Positions 1-11,416 of a stretch of 64,000 bases of DNA are shown in pieces. Under the pieces are notes generated by a model. The model saw only the letters and a list, made by a program, of their open reading frames with translations, searched no databases and was not told the origin of the DNA. Origin of the DNA: Diphasiastrum complanatum. Its lineage: Eukaryota > Streptophyta > Lycopodiopsida > Lycopodiales > Lycopodiaceae. Location of the stretch: positions 52,679,538-52,743,537 of the forward strand of contig CM055103.1 in the NCBI GenBank assembly GCA_029204225.1. Direction: 5' to 3'. Position 1 is the stretch's first letter, and each line of letters opens with the position of its first letter. The position numbers were made by a program, and so were the translations under genes.

Positions 1-299
1 TTTTACTTGATCGCCTTAGTTTTACTACATGCGGAATAGTTATAATGATCGAAGATATTTCTTGTGTAGTCAGAGGATCAGGCCCATGCCGTGCATCTTT
101 TATCATCATTTCCACATCAGCCAAAACCAGCCAAGAATGCTAGTACAACTCCAAACACAAAATGATGCAAACAATGTAGCTAGTTTTACCATATCTTGAC
201 AATTTTGCACACATTCGCATGAAATTGCTCAAACATGAGATAGAATAAGTAAAGTAAACTTGAACAACACTCTCCTTTATGCTCCCTTTGACCTTACTT

Positions 300-960
300 G
301 AGTCTCCAAAACATCTTTTCCAATTGGACTCTTCTTTGATGCTCTTGACTAGCTCCAAATTGCCACCTTTCCTTTTGTGTGATTGAAGCCCTTTGAGATG
401 AACCTCTTGATCTTCCACTTGAACATCAAAGTAAGTTTATAATACTTTTTTTTCTAGATCCATTGGTTGCTTGAAAATTGTGAAAATCAACATCCACTTT
501 CATAGCATCATCTACACAAGAAGATTCACCAAAACATGTGAGAAAAACCAAATGAGTCACATCCACTTGTGACGTTGTTGTAGATGGCTACGCCTAATCT
601 TGTTCAAAGCCTAAAGAACTTTTCCAAGCATGGTGGATTTTCAAGAGGTCTTGGTGAATGAGGAATATAGGCTTCAAGCACGAGGGTTTTTCTACAACAA
701 CATCACAAGTGGAAGTGAGTCATTTTGCTTTTCTCACATGTTCTTGGTGAATCTTGTTGTGGAGATGATGCTATGCAAGTGGATGTTGATTTACATGGTT
801 TTCATGCAACCAATGGATCTGAAAAAAAAAGGTATTAGGAACTTAGTTTGATGTTCAAGTGGAAGATCAAGAGTGACTCATCTCAAAGGGCTTCAACTAC
901 ACAAAAGGAAAGGTGGGCAATTGAAGTTGGAGCTAGTCAAGAGCATCAAAGGAGAGTACT
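300..960. repeat. Local imperfect hairpin of copia gag-derived sequence
   Basis: About 280 bases at 300-580 are an imperfect reverse complement of about 590-960. The shared text includes the stretch read as TGGAAGATCAAGAG on one side and its complement on the other, and the arms meet almost without a spacer near 583. The same sequence occurs once, as a single strand, at about 53290-53620. The fold-back is therefore a second inversion or duplication event at the outer edge of the left arm of the large inverted duplication. Bases 1-299 hold no gene I can support. Confidence 0.65.
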
Positions 961-1200
961 CTCAGCTATGCTCTAGTTGACACCTCATCGGATGTTGCAA
1001 CTAGTCTCATAGAGTGGATGTTGAGGCCAAAATTTGGTGGGAAAGCTACCATGTGCTCTTTGTGTACTTAGCTACCCATATTTTTGAAGACAACAATAAT
1101 TTGAGTTATAAGACTATCAAGTGTGTTGCACTCTTACAAGGTGAAAGTTCTTTTTTTTTTTTTTTTGCAACTTATCTGACTATTGTATCACACTCTTCCT
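583..1200 (+). pseudogene. Copia gag remnant in the left arm
   Basis: The reading QEVLVNEEYRLQARG near 640-690 corresponds to the gag stretch DLQEILxxEEHRLQ of the long copia ORF at 56852 and to the minus-strand gag at 53378-53596. Downstream text is frameshifted and stop-ridden. It is a fragment only, with no zinc knuckle or protease. It marks the outer boundary shared by both arms. Confidence 0.6.
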
Positions 1201-2698
1201 AAAGGCAAAAGTCACATTTTTTTCTAGTGGTCATTCCTTCTTTTCTAAGACAACATTCTCATGAAGGAAGTCATAATAGTTTCCTTTTACAGCTGTAAAA
1301 TAGTGACAAAGGTGGTCTGTCCACTATTTCCTTAAATGTAATCACAATGTCTAGGAGAAATAATAAACTACCAATAATCTATAGCTTATTTTTATATAAA
1401 TGTAGGATTATATCTATAGACAAAACAAGGAAAAACATAAATGAATTGGACTCTCTCTTTTGTAGTTTCATAAGCTTTGAAATTGACTTCCGGGCAAGTA
1501 GTAGTCAAGCCTTATTTTGGGAAATTTGCACATTCTCAATGCTTAGCCCTAAACCATTGTACTCATAGCCTTTTTCATTAATCAAGAATTCAATTTAATT
1601 CAAGAATCCTAATTTGTTCTATTTCTTGAATGCTTTGGCTAGCCTCTCTACTTATGCCAATTTCATAATTTGATACATGACATAATCCCATGACTCTATT
1701 TTCTGCAATTTAACGTGTAGTAAATTAATAATGGATTGCTATTAGAGACGTTAATGGCTGGCAATCACACCTCAATTCTCTAATCAGTTCCCTTTTGATT
1801 TATTATCTTGATAATTCTATGAGCAACACTCAAAATGTTGCAAAATTTTTACATCATACAGAACTGACTCAATTAACCAGGTTACTGAAATGAATATTTA
1901 TTTCTTTTGGTAATGACTTGTGAGGCATCATGAATGTCTCATTTCAATCTCCATCTCCATGCAATGGGCATTTCACCCTTGAGACTTATACGTTCAATTC
2001 ATAGTATAGCTGTCAGCTGTTAGCGAGATCTCGTTCTGACGGTTCTGTTTTCAATACATATGAGTGTATTGATGACCTTCCTTGAATCTGTATATTTTCC
2101 TACCATATTAGCCTCTCATTTAACAACAATTTTTTTCAAAGCTTTTGCTTGGTGTGTTGGAGTATCACTTAATTTTTTTACCTACCCACGTGTGTATATT
2201 GTAACAAGAAGGTTTCATGTTTGTCAGGTTAGTCCTTGTTATATTCAACTTGCCGTACACCAACAAAACGATGATCCCAGTTTTACATTTTATTATTCTC
2301 TGCTTCAGTGTAATATGATATTTGCATAATTGTTGCTTCGGTTTCCTTATAAAACAAAAATTGGATTCCAACAGCCGATACGACAGAGGCAGACAGATCT
2401 GGGGTACGCGTTGTGATCACATTGTTTGCTCCTTATAAATAAACTAGGAATCTGTAAAAAGCATACACAATGATCATAAACTGACGTAATGTGGCAAACT
2501 TCACGTAGCCATCCTTATTCGAAGCTATATACCATATATATGCTTACTTGAAGACTTATTTAGCGGTGCTATACTTGTGGTAGCTAGGTGGAATGTAACT
2601 CCGAGCAACCCGTTTCATGTGAATTTGTGTAATACCTAACCCAATTTTAACCCCTTCATTGAGTCATCGTAGCCCTTTGATCATGGACAAACTTGCAG

Positions 2699-4053
2699 TC
2701 AAGTGATTAGAGGGTTGTTGATGGCAAATGACTGGACTAGACGTTTATCTTTTGCACGTCCCGCTGCCAGCGCCTGCAGATATTCTAAATAGTACAGTTC
2801 CCTGTACAAAGGACCTATCTTTGCATCCACCAACTCTGGAGCAGGGATGATCTTTTGATCCTTTGCTGGATAATAGAAGGTTACGTAGGACCGTCTTGTG
2901 CTGTCGCTGTTCACAATGGCTCTGTGGTTGGCGCTTTTGTATCTCCCATTCGTAATGATCTGCAAATCATTAACACAGTGATGTCAACTTGCTTGTCTAC
3001 ACAAGTTTACTGATACAGACAGCAACGTAACGCTGCAGAGGCTTAAGCACCTCGTGAATTTTTGAAAAGGCTGACAGACTTCAAATTCTTGGCCTGACGT
3101 TAGCGAACACTACAACGAGCTAAACCTTGTGTGATAGTCTAGTTGACAATATAAGGAGACAAATTAAGGAAGCACAGTTTCCTTCATTTGTTGTATGTGA
3201 TCCTAATTATGTCATGAAGACTCAAAATTATTTACCTCGATTTGATCTGCCAGATTGACGACGAAAGCGTTCGGATAATTTGGAACCAGTTCCCATGTGT
3301 CGTTTACAGCAGCCACCTGCAATCCGTCGCCCTCTTGCATCAGAATGGGGATGCCTCCAATATCAGAGTGTGCAGGGAGGCCGAGAGTTTTTCCTGGCTC
3401 CGGGCAGGGAGGATAGCACTGGAATACTATGCTCTGCTGTGTTACCCCCATAGCCTCCTTGAGGTACGTGGGTTTGAGCCCAAGATTCTCAGAGATGACA
3501 GACAGCAGCCGGTGAGCTAGGTCCATTAGTGCTGCTGTGTATTTCTCCACGATGCCTCCAATATCAGAGTGTGCAGGGAGGCCGAGAGTTTTTCCTGGCT
3601 CCGGGCAGGGAGGATAGCACTGGAATACTATGCTCTGCTGTGTTACCCCCATAGCCTCCTTGAGGTACGTGGGTTTGAGCCCAAGATTCTCAGAGATGAC
3701 AGACAGCAGCCGGTGAGCTAGGTCCATTAGTGCCTTTCAGATAATGGAAGAGTGTGAAGCTCCACGAATTCACGCCAAAACTGCGGCTCACTGTCAGTAA
3801 GGACCATACGGCTGCCATAGCCCTCAGCTGCGAGCACTGGCTTTCCAGCATACACAAGCTTCTCCTCCTCGGGCATATCAAAGAACTTGCGACCAACTTC
3901 CTTCAGCTTATCCATGAGCTCTACTGGCACGCCGTGATTGATAATTTGGAAGAAGCCATTCTTTTCACAGGCTTCAGCGATCTGAGCTCTGACGGAAGAA
4001 GCTAGTCGTTCATCATCTAGGCCTGACAGATCAATTGGCTTCAAAGTTGCCAT
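2699..4053 (-). pseudogene. 2-oxoglutarate/Fe(II)-dependent dioxygenase, broken copy
   Basis: Inverted second copy of the intact gene at 50325-51531. Exon 2 (2699-2959) and the intron (2960-3235, GT-AG on the minus strand, 276 nt) are well preserved. Exon 2 keeps the third iron-ligand His and the R-x-S 2-oxoglutarate site. Exon 1 (3236-4053) is rearranged: after the residues LSERH the reading hits TAA, because roughly 22 codons (from YNYWPQ to the block ending TAAL) are missing there. A 183-bp block encoding MDLAHR through DIGGI is present twice, and a short VEKYTAAL piece lies between the copies. Next to the His-x-Asp ligand pair the intact copy reads TVLMQ and this one PILMQ. The promoter-side sequence is retained, so it may still be transcribed. 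It is not expected to make a full-length enzyme. Confidence 0.88.
3350..3733 (-). repeat. Tandem duplication inside the broken dioxygenase exon
   Basis: Two copies of about 183 bp (3350-3532 and 3551-3733) look identical by eye and are separated by the 18 bases TGCTGTGTATTTCTCCAC. They encode the segment MDLAHR to DIGGI, including the CYPPCPEP and HSD motifs. The junctions share short homology (GCACTAATGG). Identity of the two units implies a very recent event or an assembly error. Confidence 0.85.
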
Positions 4054-4429
4054 GCGTAATCAGTCTGTAGATGATCTACAAATATTTATGCGGTTTAAGA
4101 TAAAAAGTATTGGATGTACAGGCACTGTAGCGTTGTGGGGGTGTGTGAGTGTAGAAGCTGGGCTGTGTGTCTTCCCTGAAAAACTACTCCTAGTGCATAT
4201 AGTTGATCACGAGTGATGAGTGATAAGGACTAAACGGAATTTGGTGGTGTTGGGCATGCACAGAGGGAGGTACATACACTTGCTATATATAAGAATCCTT
4301 ATATTATAATAACAAGATTCCAAAGTCTTTCACTGGGGAGATAAGGCACATTCTTTCTATGTGCCGTTACCATGACGGAGAGAGACCAGCTGGAAAGCTG
4401 AGAGCGATCAGCTTACCCAAGCAAGTCTA

Positions 4430-4640
4430 AGAGATATGCTCTTTTTTGGACCAATATCAGAATCTTCTTAAATTCTTGTTTTTGATCAAAATCTATGATC
4501 CATTTATGGCGATTAATACAGGGAAGGTACTGATACACTATTGCTTTGTAAAGTGAACTGCCAAGTCAATGTACCAGTGGAGACCCAACTCCCAAAAGAT
4601 AATCCTGGTAATTCTTTTTGCAATCTGTATCTTTGTGATG
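4430..4640 (-). repeat. Dispersed repeat upstream of the dioxygenase copy
   Basis: Sequence around TTTGATCAAAATC, GCAATAGTGTATC, TTGACTTGGCAGT and CTCCACTGG occurs here, at 49740-49950 in the right arm, and a third time, diverged, at 35888-36290. It lies upstream of the dioxygenase promoter and is probably a piece of a mobile element rather than gene-specific control DNA. Confidence 0.55.
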
Positions 4641-5555
4641 ACGTTCTTTAGTCTCTTGACACACTTCCATGTTTGTTCTCATGGAAAGTCATATGTTGAT
4701 TCTATCAGCTAATGTTCAAAACATTTGATACCTTTTTCATCTAGAACATTCCAAAATAACTTTATGTCCCGAAAACCATAAAAATATTCATATATGAGCA
4801 AGCCAAATGAGGGCTTTGCTGAGCTCATGTGGATATAGAGGTTGCATGGTGTGGTATATTCAAAGACAACTTCTTTTGGAATGTCCTCAAATCTTCTATG
4901 CACATGTAAACAATTCCTACCATTCAACCACGTGGACCAATCAAATTTTAATGTTCATGGAACTTTTTCATGTAGAAAGTTTAGGCATAGATGCATATCC
5001 ACAAGACTAGTTGTTGGACCCTTTCATTGCCTCCCTAATCGTGTGGATCTAGAGGGCAAAGAAGGGGTTTTATGGATCTAAATATGGGTGAGTGTCGCGG
5101 TGTAGTAACGGGCTTTGATCCAATGGGGAGAAAGTAAACAAGGTAGTGGGAGTGAGAATCTAGGCAAACTAAGGTTGTCAAACTTAGTGTTGAATCTAAA
5201 GTGGAATGAGCTAAGATTTGGGATTCATCTCTTGCCTCTTCTATTTTTGTGTTTTTTCCTTGTTTTGCATGCTTTCTTTTCTTGGTTTTGGTCTTTCTGG
5301 GTTATCTAGGCATCTTTGGCTCTAGTCTTTTCCTCAAGAGGATTATCTTTTCAAGGGAGGTGAACCATGTTTTGAAATCTAGCTACGGATCTTAATGATT
5401 GCTCCAAAGTGTGGACTTAACACTTATTTTGGTTGTGTGTAGATTTTGTAAAATAGTTTTTAGAAACTAGTTGAATGAATTGTGCTAATGATGATTCATG
5501 ATTCTGATAACATGATTAAAAATAACAAAACAAGCATTCATCATCCACAATGAGG

Positions 5556-5560
<5 letters not shown>

Positions 5561-5590
<30 letters not shown>
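5561..5590. repeat. (CA)n microsatellite
   Basis: Pure dinucleotide run of 30 bases inside the LTR. The right-arm counterpart is (GT)n at 48786-48814. Confidence 0.95.
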
Positions 5591-5594
<4 letters not shown>

Positions 5595-5633
5595 AAGAGA
5601 GCCTTGACACATAAATGATAGGAATGGGAGGAG

Positions 5634-5637
<4 letters not shown>

Positions 5638-5673
<36 letters not shown>
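5638..5673. repeat. (CT)n microsatellite
   Basis: Pure dinucleotide run of about 36 bases. The right-arm counterpart (GA)n at 48690-48739 is longer. Confidence 0.95.
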
Positions 5674-5676
<3 letters not shown>

Positions 5677-5990
5677 CCATATTCTCTTCAAACGTAAAGG
5701 TAAATACAAAAATGATGTCAGATGCCCTTATATAGACATTTCTAGGGTTAGGTTTTCTGGTGAACCCTAAACCATGTGCCATAAATTTGTTTTTAACTAC
5801 TTGGTCCTGTAGTCCATTGGCCTTGATTCTACCTCCTGATATCCTTCATACGATTCTAATAGCTAGAATATGTTAAAAGAATCTTCACGAGAATCTTCTA
5901 ACATGCCCCCAGTGCGAACTGTTGGACTTGAAGCCCAAGGGTAGCTTATTTGAAAGAAAACACCTATTTCTCCCTTGCCACCAATTGTAC

Positions 5991-8900
5991 TTTGCTTCTT
6001 ACTAGACCAGAAAAAGCAATTACCACAAAACTGGAATATATATCCTGTGGTGGATCTACGATCATCATAGTCACCTCCCCAGTCCGCATCCACATAGCCA
6101 CACAACTCAGGTAAACCATCATGCTTCCTGTAAATCAAGCCATACTCTGATGTGCCTTTCACATAACGCAAAATGCGTTTAGCTGCTTTCCAATGCGTTT
6201 TCGTAGGTGCTGCCGTAAACTGACTTACAATGCCAACAACATAGCATATATCTAGTCTAGTTGTGGTAAGGTAAATTAAGCTCCCTACTAATTGTCTATA
6301 TAGCGTAGCATCAAATGACTGTGATTCATCAAGCTTAGAAAGCTTTTTACCTGGTTCAATAGGAGTGTTTATTGGTTTGCAATCCTGCAACCTAAACCTG
6401 TGTAGTAACTCTTTGACATATTTCACCTGTGTTAAACCCACTTCATGTCCATTTTGCCACACTTCTACTCCAAGGCAGTAATGCATCAAGCTGAGATCCG
6501 TCATCTCAAATTGTTTCATGAGGTCTTTCTTGATTATGTCTATCATCTCTTGATTATTTCCCGTAATAATCAAGTCATCAACATAAAGAGCAATCAAAGC
6601 AACCATACCATCAAAGCATAAGACATATAGATTTGGATCAGAATGTGTTCTCACCATTCTCTTTGAACGAAAGTAGGCATCAATCCTGCTATACCACGCA
6701 CGTGGTGCTTGTTTAAGACCATAAAGCGCTTTCTTCAAGAGACATACTTTATTTTCCTGTCCTTTCGTTACAAAGCCTTCAGGTTGATCCATGAACACTT
6801 CTTCTTCTAACTCACCATTTAGAAAAGCAGATTTCACATCCATCTGATGCAAAGGCCAACCAAAATGTGAAGCTAAAGCAATAAGTAGACGTAGAGTATT
6901 CCACTTATACACCGGCGCAAAGGTCTCTTCATAGTCAATGCCTTTATTTTGTGCGTACCCTTAGATTACCAATCTTGCTTTGTGCTTTGCTATGCTTCCA
7001 TCTGCATGGTACTTAGTTCTATATACCCATTTGCAATCAATGGGTTTCTTGCCAACTGGTGGTTCTACTAAGTCCCATGTGCTATGCTTAGCAATTGACT
7101 CCATCTCCTCTCCCATGGCTTTGATCCAAATGTCATCATCCTTCGCTTCACCATAAGTCGAAGGTTCTTTGCTTTGAATAATTTGCTTCATACCTTTCAG
7201 GTAGTATCTTCCCTCTTGTTGATCTTCGTAGCTCTCCCTGGTTAGATGATCCTGGAAAGTCATCTATATCGCGGCTCTCCATCAATCTCTCAAACCACTT
7301 AGGGAGCTTTCTGTAAGGTGATTGGCTTCCTGGTGAAAATGTATCCCATGGTACATCTTTCTCCTTGCGTTTGTCACCTGCAATTTCAATCCTTCTTGGA
7401 CCAAAAGGTTTGTCCCTACCTCTCCAACCTGTTTCTTGAGGTTGAGTAGTAGTATCTTGAGATGTATCCTCATGTTCATCACTCGGAAGGTCAATGAATG
7501 GATCATCATCATGTTGTATCATCACTATGCCATTTTTCCTACTGGATGTGTCTATCTTCTCAGCATCTTCGTCTTCATACATCTTGGATTCATCAAAGAT
7601 AACATCTCGGCTTATATGGATTTTGTTTTCGACTAGATCAAAACATCTATAGCCCTTTACGCGATCATCATATCCTAGGAATATGCACTTGATAGCTTTT
7701 TTACATCAAGTTTATGTCTTTCTTCCTTAGGAATATGTACAAAGGCCTTACATCCAAAGATTCGCAAGTGGTTTACCTTTGGCTTCTTCTTTGTGAATGC
7801 TTCCTCAGGTGTAATTTTTGGTATGGCAATGGTAGGACTTCTATTTTGAAGATAGACTACCGTGCTACATGCTTCTGACCAAAAATCTTTTGGTAATTTC
7901 ATCTCAGCTAGCATAGATCTGGCACTTGTCACAATCATACGATTTTTGCGCTCAGCTACACCATTGAGAGCAGGAGTGTGAGCTTGCGTAAATTGTCTTT
8001 TAATCCCACATTGATCACAAAGATTATTGAAGTCATTAGACTTATACTCACCTCCACTATCTGATCTTAGGACTTTGATCTTCTTACCTGTCTGATTTTT
8101 GACCAAGTTTTTGAAGTTCTTGAAGTTATCAAAAGCATCTGATTTCTTCTTCAAGAAGTAGATCCATGTCTTACGTGACATATCATCATTAAAGGTCATG
8201 AAATAGAAGGCTTTCCTTTAGGACATGGTCCTCATGGGCCCGCATAAATCTGTGTGGATTAAAGCCAGGATGTTCTTTGCTCTTGCAACACCCCCTTTAT
8301 TGAACTTCTCTCGATGCTGTTTCCCATATATACAAGATTCGCACATCGATTTCAAGTGATCTTCTATTGTAGGCAGTCCTGTTACCATCTCCAATTTTCT
8401 CATCAAACTGAGGTTTCCCAAGTTCAAGTGACCAAGCCTCACAACTCAGTTTGCGAAGGAACGGATGACACAAGCCCATGTTGCCCCTTGATTGTGGCAT
8501 TCAACCTGTACAATTTTGTATTGGGCTCTCTTACTCCATTCGCAATAACTTTGAACTTTTGGTTCGCATCCTTCACAAAGCAACGATCATGGGCGAATTC
8601 TACTTTCAACTTTTGATCAGTAATGACTCCAACAGAAATTAGATTTTTCTTCAAACCTGGTTCGTAAAGTACCTCCTTGATCATCCTGCTTTTGTCATTA
8701 GGCAGTTGGATTGAAACTGTGCCTATCCCCTTGATCATGCACACCTCACCATTTGCTTGTGAAACAGATGTTCCATTATCCAATGCCTTCAAACTACTGA
8801 ACTAGTTCTTGTTACCTGTCATGTGTCTTGTGGCTCCTGAGTCAATATACCATGCTTGATCATCTTGATTAGATGACAATGCAAATATGAAGACGCTAGA

Positions 8901-9749
8901 CTCTTCAATCTCACCCTCATCGACAAGGTTACCTGCTTGTTTTGGTTTTTCCTTGTCTTGTTCTGCCAGGAATTTGCGACATTCACTCTTCCAGTGGCCC
9001 TTTTTACCACAATGGAAGCACTTGCCTTTCTTCTTAGTTTTGCTGGAAGATCCCTCATCCTCCTGAGACTTGGCAAATTGCTGTTTAGTCTTCTTCTTGC
9101 CCTTGCCCTTGCCTTGTTTTTGGCGTGTCGCAAGTGCCTGATCATCAGTATTTTGACGTCTAGCTTTCACCATTTCTCGTCATTGCTCTTCCTGCATCAA
9201 GATTCCTGTGAGCTCGTCAAAGGTTGGCAATCTTTCTCTTGATGCTATTCCGCTTACAAACATTTGATAGGGTTCTGCAATGCCGCATAATGCATTATGC
9301 ACCAGCTCCACATCACATATGCGTTCTCCAATAGAATGCAGTTCATCTCTCATTGTCTTGATTCTGGTCATGTACGTCTGAATGTGCTCTCCTTGTTCCA
9401 TGCGGGCACTATTCAACTTTGACTTCAGAAACATGATTCTTGACGGATTTGACATCTCGAACTGCTCCTTTAGCACATCCCATGTCTGTCTGGGTGTAAT
9501 TGCATCACAAATGTGGGTAATGATATGATCCGTCACTGACAAGTTAATTAAGGTCAAAGCTTTTCTCATCTTTTTGTCGAACACTTTGATGTTTGCTTCA
9601 TTTGGCGGCCTTCTCTCATCACCTGTGACGACTTCCCACACATCTTTCTCCATCAGTACGTTTTTCATTTTGAATTTCCACACTGCATAGTTGGAAATCC
9701 CGTCCAATTTGCTACTTTCACTCAAAATGGACTCTCCCATGTTTGCCAT
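5991..9749 (-). pseudogene. Ty1/copia gag-pol polyprotein, lightly decayed, 3'-truncated
   Basis: Reading from 9749 downward, domains come in copia order. Gag (9749-9180) starts MANMGESILSE. A basic linker and zinc knuckle CFHCGKKGHWKSEC are followed by protease DSGATRHMT (9173-8802). The gag-pre-integrase segment RLGHLNLGNLS and CxxC come next (8500-8218). Integrase has HTDLCG, LRSDSGGEY and NGVAERKNR (8270-7675). After a linker (7582-7264), reverse transcriptase carries LYVDDLIITGNN (7263-6000) and RNase H begins at DADWGGD. About six stops or small shifts interrupt an otherwise continuous frame, for example near 9177, 8800, 8218 and 6960. It ends abruptly after SSKKQSTIGG at the inner boundary of the left inverted-repeat arm, so most of RNase H and its own 3' LTR are missing. 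Integrase precedes RT, which identifies copia rather than gypsy. Confidence 0.9.
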
Positions 9750-11400
9750 CGCAAAACTGCTTGAAACTTCTGTCTTAGGCTAAGAACAGTATGTCGAGGC
9801 CAACAATGATGTCAGAAGTTGAAAATAATGACCTGCACTTTTTTTCTTACCAGGCCACTCGCCGCTTTTCCACCAATTTGAAAGCCAAATCGGCGTCGCC
9901 TTCCAAAATACACTCAGTCGTCAATTCCCAACAACGTGCCCAGTGGAATGGTGAAACTACTTCTGGCGTACTCCGAACACTTTCTCCGCTGCAACCGCTC
10001 TATTTTGCTGTACCGTACTTGCAGGTACAGTCTGGGTGCCCTTCATTTGGAGGTTATAGCCTTTCGTTTGGGTCAAAACGGGCAAAGTACCCAAAAATAG
10101 GGACTTTTCTAGCTTTTGAACTGTTTCTTCACTTTAAAGAAACTTCACTTTTCACTTGTAAAGGCACCCAACTCAACTTTCAGTATGAAAATTTTTAATG
10201 AAGTTGAAGGCCATAATGCACTTCAATTCTTCAGGACCCTGTTTAAAGCTCATCCAATGGCTGAACCAGATCTTGTGGTTCAAATTTCTCTCCCATCACA
10301 GATTCTGGACCGTTGATTCACTTGACACCTCATCTACAGGTTCAAAGTACATCTGGACATCGAACCAAACTCCTGCATACGCTAAGAAATTCGATACACT
10401 AAGTTCTTCATCGCGTTGGGCGCACGAACTGCCCGCCAATCTCTCCTGTGGTTCGTTTTGAGCACGATCTGAGGCCTGGAGCAGGGTCGCCGTACTGAAT
10501 CCATGACTATAGAATGTTCAGTCAGGAAATTCCATGGAGAAACGGTGATTTTAGCTCAACTTGACAAAGTGGCTTTTTCACCTTTTTACCACAAATCTGC
10601 TAGGTTAATAGTCTGGAGACAAATCTCTGACATAAACCTCTGAATCTCTCCATGACTGATTGACAGTGTGATTAGCTTCCTTCCTGTCCTTACGGCATTC
10701 AAAACGGTGCACAAACAACAAAGAAATCACCAGTTATGTATAAAAATCGTAACCCCGAGTCCGGTTTCAATTTTCAGCTGGCTTCGAAATTGTCAATCTT
10801 TCACCAAATTTTCCCTGTCTGATGCTCTGCACAGGCTAATAATCCCTCTGCTGAGCTTAGCAAGCCTCTATAAATTAGAAACCATGCACCAGTGCTTCTC
10901 TTTCCGTCTTCAAATCAAAAGACCCTTTAAGGAATGCCATGTAGGATATAGAGAAATATCAAAATAAAAAAAACAATATTGTTTATTTGCTTGCCCACAC
11001 CACTCCCAAGGCCTCCCCAACTCCCAATGATCTAACCACAGTGTCTGTAGTCATAGTTAAAAACTGTTAACAGTTCGCAGTATAACTTGACTAAATTCAA
11101 AAACATTTCATCCATTGGTTACGAAAAGGGCAATATTTTCACTGGATCTAGAATATGACAGCCATCCCCAAATTTGAATCTGGAAAAATTGCAAAATGTT
11201 TACATATGCATTCCTTCCACGAGAATGAAAATATGAGCGCCAACTACCTATTGGAATGAAAAAATGAGCGGCATTTCAAAATTTGAATCAAGCATACAAG
11301 CATGGAGATTGGATTGATCGTACATAGTATATAATATAATCAAAGATGAGTATTTTGTTTTGCTTCATAGAATCTGGTCATAGTGCTTTGATGCAACTGA
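9750..11400. other. No gene recognised; presumed 5' part of the copia element
   Basis: A 5' LTR and primer site for the minus-strand copia would be expected just above 9750. I find no TGGTATCAGAGC-type site and no repeat of another LTR. Open frames in this stretch (for example 9791-10198 and 10668-10967) have no recognisable motifs. From about 11300 the sequence becomes more AT-rich, leading into the transposase-like gene. Confidence 0.4.
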
Positions 11401-11416
11401 TTACTCTATTATTTTT

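Larger units (their letters stand above)
5513..5903 (-). mobile_element. LTR, left-arm copy
   Basis: On the minus strand this begins TGTTAGAAGATTC directly after a G-rich run (CTGGGGGCA) that looks like a polypurine tract, and ends ...TTTAATCA. It has a TATATAAG box and holds (GA)n and (GT)n runs in the presumed transcribed part. The right-arm counterpart is 48461-48861. Its start resembles the other LTR family here (TGTTAGCGGATTC at 27862). The sequence following its end (TGTTATCAGAATC) resembles a degenerate Met-tRNA primer site, so I cannot tell whether it was a 5' or a 3' LTR. Confidence 0.6.
583..5990. repeat. Left arm of a large inverted duplication
   Basis: This segment matches the reverse complement of about 48375-53625 nearly base for base. 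The shared parts are, in order from 583, a copia gag remnant, long non-coding flanks, both 2OGD exons and the intron, the promoter region, a downstream repeat and an LTR with CA and GA microsatellites. Differences by eye are scattered substitutions, microsatellite length and a rearrangement inside the dioxygenase. The inner end breaks off near 5990, where the left arm joins a copia polyprotein and the right arm continues into a coiled-coil ORF fragment. A true duplication or two haplotypes joined by the assembler would both fit. Confidence 0.85.

Noticed and set aside
9791-10461. Overlapping plus-strand open frames just upstream of the copia gag
   Set aside because: No motif, Ser-rich random-looking composition, and they lie where the copia leader and LTR should be.
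9750-11000. A 5' LTR and primer site for the copia at 5991-9749
   Set aside because: Looked for TGGTATCAGAGC-type sites and for a repeat of any LTR in the window on the minus strand; none found, so no LTR is claimed.
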